A DNA stretch of 64,000 nucleotides from Aulostomus chinensis (taxonomy: Eukaryota > Chordata > Actinopteri > Syngnathiformes > Aulostomidae). The DNA lies in the NCBI GenBank assembly GCA_037954235.1, contig JBBMOA010000038.1, forward strand, positions 62,001-126,000, read 5' to 3'. Every line of letters starts with the position of its first letter. The stretch's first letter is position 1. Under the pieces are notes generated by a model. The model was not told the DNA's origin. It worked only from the letters and a program-made list of their open reading frames with translations, and did no database searches. The position numbers and the translations under genes were made by a program. Below, piece after piece: positions 1-10,450 of the stretch.

Positions 1-33
1 GCATCTTTCTATGCTTTCAGGTTTAAACTTGAC

Positions 34-45
34 TGAAAACTCACT
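34..45. repeat. Internal 12-bp direct repeat, copy 1 (representative)
   Basis: TGAAAACTCACT occurs here and again 115 bp downstream in the consensus, leaving 72 bp to the next unit's first copy. Both copies are preceded by TTGA (TTGAC before copy 1, TTGA before copy 2), so the shared core is slightly longer with one indel. Many units mutate copy 1 to TTAAAAATCACT, while copy 2 is much better conserved. In this first unit copy 2 itself is altered (CTCATT at about 155-160). It may be a remnant of an older, shorter ancestral repeat, or two binding sites per unit. Both are inference. Confidence 0.7.
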
Positions 46-71
46 TTGAACAAAAGTTATGGCATTTTTAT

Positions 72-84
72 GTCACAGGTCACA
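72..84. promoter_or_regulatory. GTCACA-G-GTCACA direct repeat containing AGGTCA (representative)
   Basis: In the consensus, positions 72-84 hold two GTCACA copies separated by one G, with the hexamer AGGTCA at 77-82. AGGTCA is the known half-site for many animal nuclear receptors. It recurs in most units and is changed to AGGTTA, AGGTAA or AGGACA in subsets. In several other variants (GTATCAC, TTATCAC) the first copy is altered while AGGTCA stays. No binding is shown by the sequence; a hexamer in a satellite can be chance. Confidence 0.3.
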
Positions 85-93
85 AATAGTGTT

Positions 94-108
94 TTCTCAG
101 CGAGAGAA
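94..108. other. Short dyad TTCTC-AGCGA-GAGAA (representative), CpG in its centre
   Basis: Five-base arms TTCTC and GAGAA flank a five-base centre that carries the unit's only near-invariant CpG (101-102). The dyad is kept in most of the units. Exceptions change the centre to AGCAA in the CTGTTTT haplotype, or to AGGGA (near 12,813), AGCTA (near 28,336) or ATCGA (14,497 and 15,993). Others hit an arm, for example GATAG near 56,020 and 57,890. Short dyads are known features of centromeric satellites that lack a CENP-B box, where cruciform extrusion has been proposed; whether this one acts that way is inference. Confidence 0.5.
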
Positions 109-115
109 GGCCAAA

Positions 116-128
116 ATGAACACTTCAT
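116..128. other. Short dyad ATGAA-CAC-TTCAT (representative)
   Basis: A perfect inverted repeat with five-base arms and a three-base centre lies eight bases after the first dyad. It is conserved in most units. The exceptions seen include ATAAA in the units at 562 and 1684, CACTTTATGC at about 37,710, CACTTCTTGC near 29,480, 35,090 and 39,207, and a rearranged CACTTCAATC at about 46,505. The minus-strand start codon of the spurious open frames lies inside its right arm. Confidence 0.5.
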
Positions 129-561
129 GCAGAACTCCTGTATTTTGATGAAAACTCATTTAAATCCACCTGTAACTTCAATTTTATGCATCTTTCTATG
201 CTTTCAGGTTGAAACTTGACTGAAAACTCACTTTGAACAAAAGTTATGGCATTTTTGTGTCACAGGTCACAAATAGTGTTTTCTCAGCGAGAGAAGGCCA
301 AAATGAACACTTCATGCAGAACTCCTGTATTTTGATGAAAACTCACTGAAATCCACCTGTAACTTCAAGTTTATGCATCTTTCTATGCTTTCAGGTTGAA
401 ACTTTACTTAAAAATCACTTTGAACAAAAGTTATGGCATTTTTTTATCACAGGTCACAAATAGTGTTTTCTCAGCGAGAGAAGGCCAAAATGAACACTTC
501 ATGCAGAACTCCTGTATTTTGATGAAAACTCACTGAAATCAAGCTGTAACTTCAAGTTTAT

Positions 562-2805
562 GCATCTTTCTATGCTTTCAGGTTGAAACTTGACTTAAAA
601 ATCACTTTGAACAAAAGTTATGGCTGTTTTGTGTCACAGGTCACAAATAGCGTTTTCTCAGCAAGAGAAGGCCAAAATAAACACTTCATGCATAACTCCT
701 GTATTTTGATGAAAACTCATTGAAATCCACCTGTAACTTCAATTTTGTGCATCTTTCTATGCTTTCAGGTTGAAACTTGACTGAAAACTCACTTTGAACA
801 AAAGTTATGGCATTTTTCTATCACAGGTCACAAATAGTGTTTTCTCAGCGAGAGAAGGCCAAAATGAACACTTCATGCAGAACTCCTTTATTTTGTTGAA
901 AACTCACTGAAATCAAGCTGTAACTTCAATTTTGTGCATCTTTCTATGCTTTCAGGTTGAAACTTGACTTAAAAATCACTTTGAACAAAAGTTATGGCAT
1001 TTTTGTATCACAGGTCACAAATAGTGTTTTCTCAGCGAGAGAAGGCCAAAATGAACACTTCATGCAGAACTCCTGTATTTTGATGAAAACTCACTGAAAT
1101 CAAGCTGTAACTTCAAGTTTATGCATCTTTCTATGCTTTCAGGTTGAAATTTGACTGAAAACTCACTTTGAACAAAATTTATGGCATTTTTGTGTCACAG
1201 GTCACAAATAGCGTTTTCTCAGCGAGAGAAGGCCAAAATGAACACTTCATGCAGAACTCCTGTATTTTGATGAAAACTCACTGAAATCCACCTGTAACTT
1301 CAAGTTTATGCATCTTTCTATGCTTTCAGGTTGAAACTTGACTGAAAACTCACTTTGAACAAAAGTTATGGCATTTTTGTGTCACAGGTTACAAATAGTG
1401 TTTTCTCAGCGAGAGAAGGCCAAAATGAACACTTCATGCAGAACTCCTGTATTTTGATGAAAACTCACTGAAATCAAGCTGTAACTTCAAGTTTATGCAT
1501 CTTTCTATGCTTTCAGGTTGAAACTTGACTTAAAAATCACTTTGAACAAAAGTTATGCCATTTTTTTATCACAGGTCACAAATAGTGTTTTCTCAGCGAG
1601 AGAAGGCCAAAATGAACATTTCATGCAGAACTCCTGTATTTTGATGAAAACTCACTGAAATCAAGCTGTAACTTCAAGTTTATGCATCTTTCTATGCTTT
1701 CAGGTTGAAACTTGACTTAAAAATCACTTTGAACAAAAGTTATGGCTGTTTTGTGTCACAGGTCACAAATAGCGTTTTCTCAGCAAGAGAAGGCCAAAAT
1801 AAACACTTCATGCATAACTCCTGTATTTTGATGAAAACTCATTGAAATCCACCTGTAACTTCAATTTTGTGCATCTTTCTATGCTTTCAGGTTGAAACTT
1901 GACTGAAAACTCACTTTGAACAAAAGTTATGGCATTTTTCTATCACAGGTCACAAATAGTGTTTTCTCAGCGAGAGAAGGCCAAAATGAACACTTCATGC
2001 AGAACTCCTTTATTTTGTTGAAAACTCACTGAAATCAAGCTGTAACTTCAATTTTGTGCATCTTTCTATGCTTTCAGGTTGAAACTTGACTTAAAAATCA
2101 CTTTGAACAAAAGTTATGGCATTTTTGTATCACAGGTCACAAATAGTGTTTTCTCAGCGAGAGAAGGCCAAAATGAACACTTCATGCAGAACTCCTGTAT
2201 TTTGATGAAAACTCACTGAAATCAAGCTGTAACTTCAAGGTTATGCATCTTTCTATGCTTTCAGGTTGAAATTTGACTGAAAACTCACTTTGAACAAAAT
2301 TTATGGCATTTTTGTGTCACAGGTCACAAATAGCGTTTTCTCAGCGAGAGAAGGCCAAAATGAACACTTCATGCAGAACTCCTGTATTTTGATGAAAACT
2401 CACTGAAATCCACCTGTAACTTCAAGTTTATGCATCTTTCTATGCTTTCAGGTTGAAACTTGACTGAAAACTCACTTTGAACAAAAGTTATGGCATTTTT
2501 GTGTCACAGGTTACAAATAGTGTTTTCTCAGCGAGAGAAGGCCAAAATGAACACTTCATGCAGAACTCCTGTATTTTGATGAAAACTCACTGAAATCAAG
2601 CTGTAACTTCAAGTTTATGCATCTTTCTATGCTTTCAGGTTGAAACTTGACTTAAAAATCACTTTGAACAAAAGTTATGCCATTTTTTTATCACAGGTCA
2701 CAAATAGTGTTTTCTCAGCGAGAGAAGGCCAAAATGAACATTTCATGCAGAACTCCTGTATTTTGATGAAAACTCACTGAAATCAAGCTGTAACTTCAAG
2801 TTTAT
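562..2805. repeat. 6-unit (1,122 bp) tandem duplication: 562-1683 and 1684-2805
   Basis: Six successive haplotypes recur in the same order 1,122 bp apart. Private tags shared by both copies are GGCTGTTTT with AAAATAAACAC and CATGCATAAC (about 605-695 and 1,727-1,817), TTTATTTTGTTG (about 888 and 2,010), TTGAAATTTGAC with AAAATTTATGG (about 1,144 and 2,266), AGGTTACAAA (about 1,388 and 2,510) and TTATGCCATTT with AACATTTC (about 1,554 and 2,676). Few differences separate the copies, for example AAGTTTATG versus AAGGTTATG at about 2,239. The unit at 375-561 resembles the last unit of each block, which suggests an earlier, partly eroded copy upstream. Confidence 0.9.
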
Positions 2806-3740
2806 GCATCTTTCTATGCTTTCAGGTTGAAACTTGACTGAAAACTCACTTTGAACAAAAGTTATGGCATTTTTGTGTCACAGGTCACAAATAGCGTTTT
2901 CTCAGCGAGAGAAGGCCAAAATGAACACTTCATGCAGAACTCCTGTATTTTGATGAAAACTCACTGAAATCCACCTGTAACTTCAAGTTTATGCATCTTT
3001 CTATGCTTTCAGGTTGAAACTTGACTGAAAACTCACTTTGAACAAAATTTATGGCATTTTTGTGTCACAGGTCACAAATAGCGTTTTCTCAGCGAGAGAA
3101 GGCCAAAATGAACACTTCATGCAGAACTCCTGTATTTTGATGAAAACTCACTGAAATCCACCTGTAACTTCAAGTTTATGCATCTTTCTATGCTTTCAGG
3201 TTGAAACTTGACTGAAAACTCACTTTGAACAAAAGTTATGGCATTTTTGTGTCACAGGTTACAAATAGTGTTTTCTCAGCGAGAGAAGGCCAAAATGAAC
3301 ACTTCATGCAGAACTCCTGTATTTTGATGAAAACTCACTGAAATCAAGCTGTAACTTCAAGTTTATGCATCTTTCTATGCTTTCAGGTTGAAACTTGACT
3401 TAAAAATCACTTTGAACAAAAGTTATGCCATTTTTTTATCACAGGTCACAAATAGTGTTTTCTCAGCGAGAGAAGGCCAAAATGAACACTTCATGCAGAA
3501 CTCCTGTATTTTGATGAAAACTCACTGAAATCAAGCTGTAACTTCAAGTTTATGCATCTTTCTATGCTTTCAGGTTGAAACTTGACTGAAAACTCACTTT
3601 GAACAAAAGTTATGGCATTTTTGTGTCACAGGTCACAAATAGCGTTTTCTCAGCGAGAGAAGGCCAAAATGAACACTTCATGCAGAACTCCTGTATTTTG
3701 ATGAAAACTCACTGAAATCCACCTGTAACTTCAAGTTTAT
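2245..3740. repeat. 4-unit (748 bp) duplication: 2245-2992 and 2993-3740
   Basis: The order AAAATTTATGG unit, AGGTTAC unit, TTATGCCATTT unit and TGTCAC/AGCG unit is found twice, 748 bp apart. It overlaps the end of the 6-unit duplication, so it is a later or separate event that reused part of that block. A small difference between the copies is AACATTTC (about 2,737) against AACACTTC (about 3,485). Confidence 0.8.
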
Positions 3741-5797
3741 GCATCTTTCTATGCTTTCAGGTTTAAACTTGACTGAAAACTCACTTTGAAAAAAAGTTAT
3801 GGCATTTTTATGTCACAGGTCACAAATAGTGTTTTCTCAGCGAGAGAAGGCCAAAATGAACACTTCATGCAGAACTCCTGTATTTTGATGAAAACTCACT
3901 GAAATCAAGCTGTAACTTCAAGTTTATGCATCTTTCTATGCTTTCAGGTTGAAACTTGACTGAAAACTCACTTTGAACAAAAGTTATGGCATTTTTATGT
4001 CACAGGTCACAAATAGTGTTTTCTCAGCGAGAGAAGGCCAAAATGAACACTTCATGCAGAACTCCTTTATTTTGATGAAAACTCACTGAAATCAAGCCGT
4101 AACTTCAAGTTTATGCATCTTTCTATGCTTTCAGGTTGAAACTTGACTGAAAACTCACTTTGAACAAAAGTTATGGAATTTTTCTGTCACAGGTCACAAA
4201 TAGCGTTTTCTCAGCGAGAGAAGGCCAAAATGAACACTTCATGCAGAACTCATGTATTTTGATGAAAACTAACTGAAATCCACCTGTAACTTCAAGTTTG
4301 TGCATCTTTCTATGCTTTCAGGTTGAAACTTGACTGAAAACTCACTTTGAACAAAAGTTATGGCATTTTTGTGTCACAGGTCACAAATAGTGTTTTCTCA
4401 GCGAGAGAAGGCCAAAATGAACACTTCATGCAGAACTCCTGTATTTTGATGAAAACTCACTCAAATCCACCTGTAACTTCAAGTTTATGCATCTTTCTAT
4501 GCTTTCAGGTTGAAACTTGACTGAAAACTCACTTTGAACAAAAGTTATGGCATTTTTGTGTCACAGGTCACAAATAGCGTTTTCTCAGCGAGAGAAGGCA
4601 AAAATGAACACTTCATGCAGAACTCCTGTATTTTGATGAAAACTCACTGAAATCAAGCTGTAACTTCAAGTTTATGCATCTTTCTATGCTTTCAGGTTGA
4701 AACTTGACTGAAAACTCACTTTGAACAAAAGTTATGGCATTTTTATGTCACAGGTCACAAATAGTGTTTTCTCAGCGAGAGAAGGCCAAAATGAACACTT
4801 CATGCAGAACTCCTGTATTTTGATGAAAACTCATTGAAATCCAACTGTAACTTCAAGTTTATGCATCTTTCTATGCTTTCAGGTTGAAACTTGACTGAAA
4901 ACTCACTTTTAACAAAATTTATGGCATTTTTGTGTCACAGGTAACAAATAGCGTTTTCTCAGCGAGAGAAGGCCAAAATGAACACTTCATGCAGAACTCC
5001 TGTATTTTGATGAAAACTCACTGAAATCCACCTGTAACTTCAAGTTTATGCATCTTTCTATGCTTTCAGGTTGAAACTTGACTGAAAACTCACTTTGAAC
5101 AAAAGTTATGGCATTTTTGTGTCACAGGTTACAAATAGTGTTTTCTCAGCGAGAGAAGGCCAAAATGAACACTTCATGCAGAACTCCTGTATTTTGATGA
5201 AAACTCACTGAAATCAAGCTGTAACTTCAAGTTTATGCATCTTTCTATGCTTTCAGGTTGAAACTTGACTTAAAAATCACTTTGAACAAAAGTTATGCCA
5301 TTTTTTTATCACAGGTCACAAATAGTGTTTTCTCAGCGAGAGAAGGCCAAAATGAACACTTCATGCAGAACTCCTGTATTTTGATGAAAACTCACTGAAA
5401 TCAAGCTGTAACTTCAAGTTTATGCATCTTTCTATGCTTTCAGGTTGAAACTTGACTGAAAACTCACTTTGAACAAAAGTTATGGCATTTTTGTGTCACA
5501 GGTCACAAATAGCGTTTTCTCAGCGAGAGAAGGCCAAAATGAACACTTCATGCAGAACTCCTGTATTTTGATGAAAACTCACTGAAATCCACCTGTAACT
5601 TCAAGTTTATGCATCTTTCTATGCTTTCAGGTTTAAACTTGACTGAAAACTCACTTTGAAAAAAAGTTATGGCATTTTTATGTCACAGGTCACAAATAGT
5701 GTTTTCTCAGCGAGAGAAGGCCAAAATGAACACTTCATGCAGAACTCCTGTATTTTGATGAAAACTCACTGAAATCAAGCTGTAACTTCAAGTTTAT
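2993..5797. repeat. Displaced 10-unit copy: 2993-3927 again at 4863-5797
   Basis: Five units recur at a distance of 1,870 bp (10 x 187). The strongest tag is TTTAAAC followed by TTGAAAAAAAGTTATGG, seen at about 3,761-3,800 and 5,631-5,670 only. The TTATGCCATTT unit recurs at about 3,424 and 5,294. The units between 3,928 and 4,862 belong to another block that reappears at about 6,875-7,667. Confidence 0.8.
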
Positions 5798-7667
5798 GCA
5801 TCTTTCTATGCTTTCAGGTTGAAACTTGACTGAAAACTCACTTTGAACAAAAGTTATGGCATTTTTGTGTCACAGGTCACAAATAGTGTTTTCTCAGCGA
5901 GAGAAGGCCAAAATGAACACTTCATGCAGAACTCCTGTATTTTGATGAAAACTCACTGAAATCCACCTGTAACTTCAAGTTTATGCATCTTTCTATGCTT
6001 TCAGGTTGAAACTTGACTGAAAACTCACTTTGAACAAAAGTTATGGCATTTTTATGTCACAGGTCACAAATAGTGTTTTCTCAGCGAGAGAAGGCCAAAA
6101 TGAACACTTCATGCAGAACTCCTGTATTTTGATGAAAACTCACTGAAATCCACCTGTAACTTCAATTTTATGCATCTTTCTATGCTTTCAGGTTGAAACT
6201 TGACTGAAAACTCACTTTTAACAAAAGTTATGGCATTTTTGTATCACAGGTCACAAATAGTGTTTTCTCAGCGAGAGAAGGCCAAAATGAACACTTCATG
6301 CAGAACTCCTTTATTTTGATGAAAACTCACTGAAATCAAGCCGTAACTTCAAGTTTATGCATCTTTCTATGCTTTCAGGTTGAAACTTGACTGAAAACTC
6401 ACTTTGAACAAAAGTTATGGAATTTTTCTGTCACAGGTCACAAATAGTGTTTTCTCAGCGAGAGAAGGCCAAAATGAACACTTCATGCAGAACTCCTGTA
6501 TTTTGATGAAAACTCACTGAAATCCACCTGTAACTTCAAGTTTATGCATCTTTCTATGCTTTCAGGTTGAAACTTGACTGAAAACTCACTTTGAACAAAA
6601 GTTATGGCATTTTTATGTCACAGGTCACAAATAGTGTTTTCTCAGCGAGAGAAGGCCAAAATGAACACTTCATGCAGAACTCCTGTATTTTGATGAAAAC
6701 TCACTGAAATCCACCTGTAACTTCAATTTTATGCATCTTTCTATGCTTTCAGGTTGAAACTTGACTGAAAACTCACTTTTAACAAAAGTTATGGCATTTT
6801 TGTATCACAGGTCACAAATAGTGTTTTCTCAGCGAGAGAAGGCCAAAATGAACACTTCATGCAGAACTCCTTTATTTTGATGAAAACTCACTGAAATCAA
6901 GCCGTAACTTCAAGTTTATGCATCTTTCTATGCTTTCAGGTTGAAACTTGACTGAAAACTCACTTTGAACAAAAGTTATGGAATTTTTCTGTCACAGGTC
7001 ACAAATAGTGTTTTCTCAGCGAGAGAAGGCCAAAATGAACACTTCATGCAGAACTCATGTATTTTGATGAAAAATAACTGAAATCCACCTGTAACTTCAA
7101 GTTTGTGCATCTTTCTATGCTTTCAGGTTGAAACTTGACTGAAAACTCACTTTGAACAAAAGTTATGGCATTTTTGTGTCACAGGTCACAAATAGTGTTT
7201 TCTCAGCGAGAGAAGGCCAAAATGAACACTTCATGCAGAACTCCTGTATTTTGATGAAAACTCACTGAAATCCACCTGTAACTTCAAGTTTATGCATCTT
7301 TCTATGCTTTCAGGTTGAAACTTGACTGAAAACTCACTTTGAACAAAAGTTATGGCATTTTTGTGTCACAGGTCACAAATAGCGTTTTCTCAGCGAGAGA
7401 AGGCCAAAATGAACACTTCATGCAGAACTCCTGTATTTTGATGAAAACTCACTGAAATCAAGCTGTAACTTCAAGTTTATGCATCTTTCTATGCTTTCAG
7501 GTTGAAACTTGACTGAAAACTCACTTTGAACAAAAGTTATGGCATTTTTATGTCACAGGTCACAAATAGTGTTTTCTCAGCGAGAGAAGGCCAAAATGAA
7601 CACTTCATGCAGAACTCCTGTATTTTGATGAAAACTCATTGAAATCCAACTGTAACTTCAAGTTTAT
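4070..7667. repeat. Displaced 15-unit copy: about 4070-4862 again at about 6875-7667
   Basis: The two segments are 2,805 bp (15 x 187) apart. Shared rare states are AAGCCGTAAC (4,098 and 6,902, with a further copy at about 6,341), TTATGGAATTTTTCTG, AACTCATGTATTTT (4,251 and 7,056) with an altered following TAACTG, and CATTGAAATCCAACTG (about 4,834 and 7,639). Confidence 0.75.
5985..7106. repeat. 3-unit (561 bp) tandem duplication: 5985-6545 and 6546-7106
   Basis: The unit series TTTATGTCAC, then TTTTAACAAAAG with AAGCCGTAAC, then TTATGGAATTTTTCTG occurs twice in succession. The third units differ near their ends: the second copy carries AACTCATG and AAAATAACTG, which ties it to 4,251 instead. 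The duplication boundary therefore probably lies inside that unit. Confidence 0.8.
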
Positions 7668-8789
7668 GCATCTTTCTATGCTTTCAGGTTGAAACTTGAC
7701 TGAAAACTCACTTTTAACAAAAGTTATGGCATTTTTGTATCACAGGTCACAAATAGTGTTTTCTCAGCGAGAGAAGGCCAAAATGAACACTTCATGCAGA
7801 ACTCCTGTATTTTGATGAAAACTCACTGAAATCAAACTGTAACTTCAAGTTTATGCATCTTTCTATTCTTTCAGGTTGAAACTTGACTTAAAAATCACTT
7901 TGAACAAAAGTTATGGCATTTTTGTATCACAGGTCACAAATAGTGTTTTCTCAGCGAGAGAAGGCCAAAATGAACACTTCATGCAGAACTCCTGTATTTT
8001 GATGAAAACTCACTGAAATCAAGCTGTAACTTCAAGTTTATGCATCTTTCTATGCTTTCAGGTTGAAACTTGACTTAAAAATCACTTTGAACAAAAATTA
8101 TGGCATTTTTGTATCACAGGTCACAAATAGTGTTTTCTCAGCGAGAGAAGGCCAAAATGAACACTTCATGCAGAACTCCTGTATTTTGATGAAAACTCAC
8201 TGAAATCAAGCTGTAACTTCAAGTTTATGCATCTTTCTATGCTTTCAGGTTGAAACTTGACTGAAAACTCACTTTGAACAAAAGTTATGGCATTTTTGTG
8301 TCACAGGTCACAAATAGCGTTTTCTCAGCGAGAGAAGGCCAAAATGAACACTTCATGCAGAACTCCTGTATTTTGATGAAAACTCACTGAAATCCACCTG
8401 TAACTTCAAGTTTATGCATCTTTCTATGCTTTCAGGTTGAAACTTGACTGAAAACTCACTTTGAACAAAAGTTATGGCATTTTTGTGTCACAGGTCACAA
8501 ATAGTGTTTTCTCAGCGAGAGAAGGCCAAAATGAACACTTCATGCAGAACTCCTGTATTTTGATGAAAACTCACTGAAATCCACCTGTAACTTCAATTTT
8601 GTGCATCTTTCTATGCTTTCAGGTTGAAACTTGACTGAAAACTCACTTTGAACAAAAGTTATGGCATTTTTGTATCACAGGTCACAAATAGTGTTTTCTC
8701 AGCGAGAGAAGGCCAAAATGAACACTTCATGCAGAACTCCTTTATTTTGATGAAAACTCACTGAAATCAAGCTGTAACTTCAAGTTTAT

Positions 8790-8975
8790 GCATCTTTCTA
8801 TGCTTTCAGGTTGAAACTTGACTTAAAAATCATTTGAACAAAAGTTATGGCATTTTTGTATCACAGGTCACAAATAGTGTTTTCTCAGCGAGAGAAGGCC
8901 AAAATGAACACTTCATGCAGAACTCCTGTATTTTGATGAAAACTCACTGAAATCAAGCTGTAACTTCAATTTTAT
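8790..8975. repeat. 186-bp unit (one-base deletion)
   Basis: At about 8,830 the unit reads AAATCATTTGAAC where neighbours read AAATCACTTTGAAC, one base shorter. This is the first net length change in the window. From here to about 22,115 every unit start is one base earlier than a strict 187-bp lattice predicts. Confidence 0.9.
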
Positions 8976-9131
8976 GCATCTTTCTATGCTTTCAGGTTGA
9001 AACTTGACTGAAAACTCACTTTGAACAAAATTTATGGCATTTTTGTGTCACAGGTCACAAATAGTGTTTTCTCAGCGAGAGAAGGCCAAAATGAACACTT
9101 CATGCAGAACTCCTGTATTTTGATGAAAACT

Positions 9132-9950
9132 CACTGAAATCAACCTGTAATTTCAAGTTTATGCATCTTTCTATGCTTTCAGGTTGAAACTTGACTGAAA
9201 ACTCACTTTGAACAAAAGTTATGGCATTTTTATGTCACAGGTCACAAATAGTGTTTTTTCAGCGAGAGAAGGCCAAAATGAACACTTCATGCAGAACTCC
9301 TGTATTTTGATGAAAACTCACTGAAATCAAGCTGTAACTTCAAGTTTATGCATCTTTCTATGCTTTCAGGTTGAAACTTGACTGAAAACTCACTTTCAAC
9401 AAAAGTTATGGCTGTTTTGTTTCACAGGTCACAAATAGCGTTTTCTCAGCAAGAGAAGGCCAAAATGAACACTTCATGCAGAACTCCTGTATTTTGATGA
9501 AAACTCACTGAAATCAAGCTGTAACTTCAAGTTTATGCATCTTTCTATGCTTTCAGGTTGAAACTTGACTTAAAACTCACTTTGAACAGAAGTTATGGCA
9601 TTTTTGTATCACAGGTCACAAATAGTGTTTTCTCAGCGAGAGAAGGCTTAAAATGAACACTTCATGCAGAACTCCTGTATTTTGATGAAAACTCATGAAA
9701 TCAAGCTGTAACTTCAAGTTTATGCATCTTTCTATGCTTTCAGGTTTAAACTTGACTTAAAAATCACTTTGAACAAAAGTTATGGCATTTTTTTATCACA
9801 GGTCACAAATAGTGTTTTCTCAGCGAGAGAAGGCCAAAATGAACACTTCATGCAGAACTCCTGTATTTTGATGAAAACTCATTGAAATCCACCTGTAACT
9901 TCAAGTTTATGCATCTTTCTATGCTTTCAGGTTGAAACTTGACTGAAAAC
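9132..9950. repeat. Source-like block of the 16-18 kb duplication, 37 units upstream
   Basis: This block shares four successive haplotypes with about 16,051-16,869, at exactly 6,919 bp (37 x 187). Tags are AACCTGTAATTTC (9,141), TTTCAACAAAAG with GGCTGTTTT and GCAAGAG (about 9,395-9,450), AAGGCTTAAAATG paired with ACTCATGAAAT (9,642 to about 9,700) and GGTTTAAACTTGA (about 9,743). Small private changes here are GTTTTTTCAGCG (about 9,253), GTTTCACAGG (about 9,419) and GAACAGAAG (about 9,583). Confidence 0.8.
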
Positions 9951-10450
9951 TCACTTTGAACAAAAGTTATGGCATTTTTATGTCACAGGTCACAAATAGT
10001 GTTTTCTCAGCGAGAGAAGGCCAAAATGAACACTTCATGCAGAACTCCTGTATTTTGATGAAAACTCACTGAAATCCGCCTGTAACTTCAAGTTTATGCA
10101 TCTTTCTATGCTTTCAGGTTGAAACTTGACTGAAAACTCACTTTGAACAAAAGTTATGGCATTTTTGTGTCACAGGTTACAAATAGTGTTTTCTCAGCGA
10201 GAGAAGGCCAAAATGAACACTTCATGCAGAACTCCTGTATTTTGATGAAAACTCATTGAAATCCACCTGTAACTTCAAGTTTATGCATCTTTCTATGCTT
10301 TCAGGTTGAAACTTGACTGAAAACTCACTTTGAACAAAAGTTATGGCATTTTTATGTCACAGGTCACAAATAGTGTTTTCTCAGCGAGAGAAGGCCAAAA
10401 TGAACACTTCATGCAGAACTCCTGTATTTTGATGAAAACTCACTGAAATC

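Larger units (their letters stand above)
1..187. repeat. First unit, used as the coordinate reference for unit positions
   Basis: The window begins exactly at the unit start chosen here. In consensus coordinates a unit carries, in order: a first TGAAAACTCACT (34-45), a variable T-rich stretch (61-75), two GTCACA copies one base apart (72-77 and 79-84) with AGGTCA at 77-82, a TTCTC/GAGAA dyad (94-108), GGCC (109-112), an ATGAA/TTCAT dyad (116-128), a second TGAAAACTCACT (149-160) and a variable site at 162-168. This unit itself reads TTTAAAC near position 23 where most units read TTGAAAC. GGCC once per unit predicts a HaeIII ladder. ATGCAT across the unit junction (186 to 4 of the next unit) predicts an NsiI ladder, broken in units ending in GTGCAT. 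Confidence 0.95.

Noticed and set aside
94..108. Rho-independent terminator from the TTCTC/GAGAA dyad
   Set aside because: The stem is short and not GC-rich, no T-run follows, and nothing suggests a bacterial context.
661..690. Polyadenylation signal AATAAA in the AAAATAAACAC units (about 675 and 1,797)
   Set aside because: It is a one-base variant of the common AAAATGAACAC shared by two duplicated units, with no transcript unit around it.
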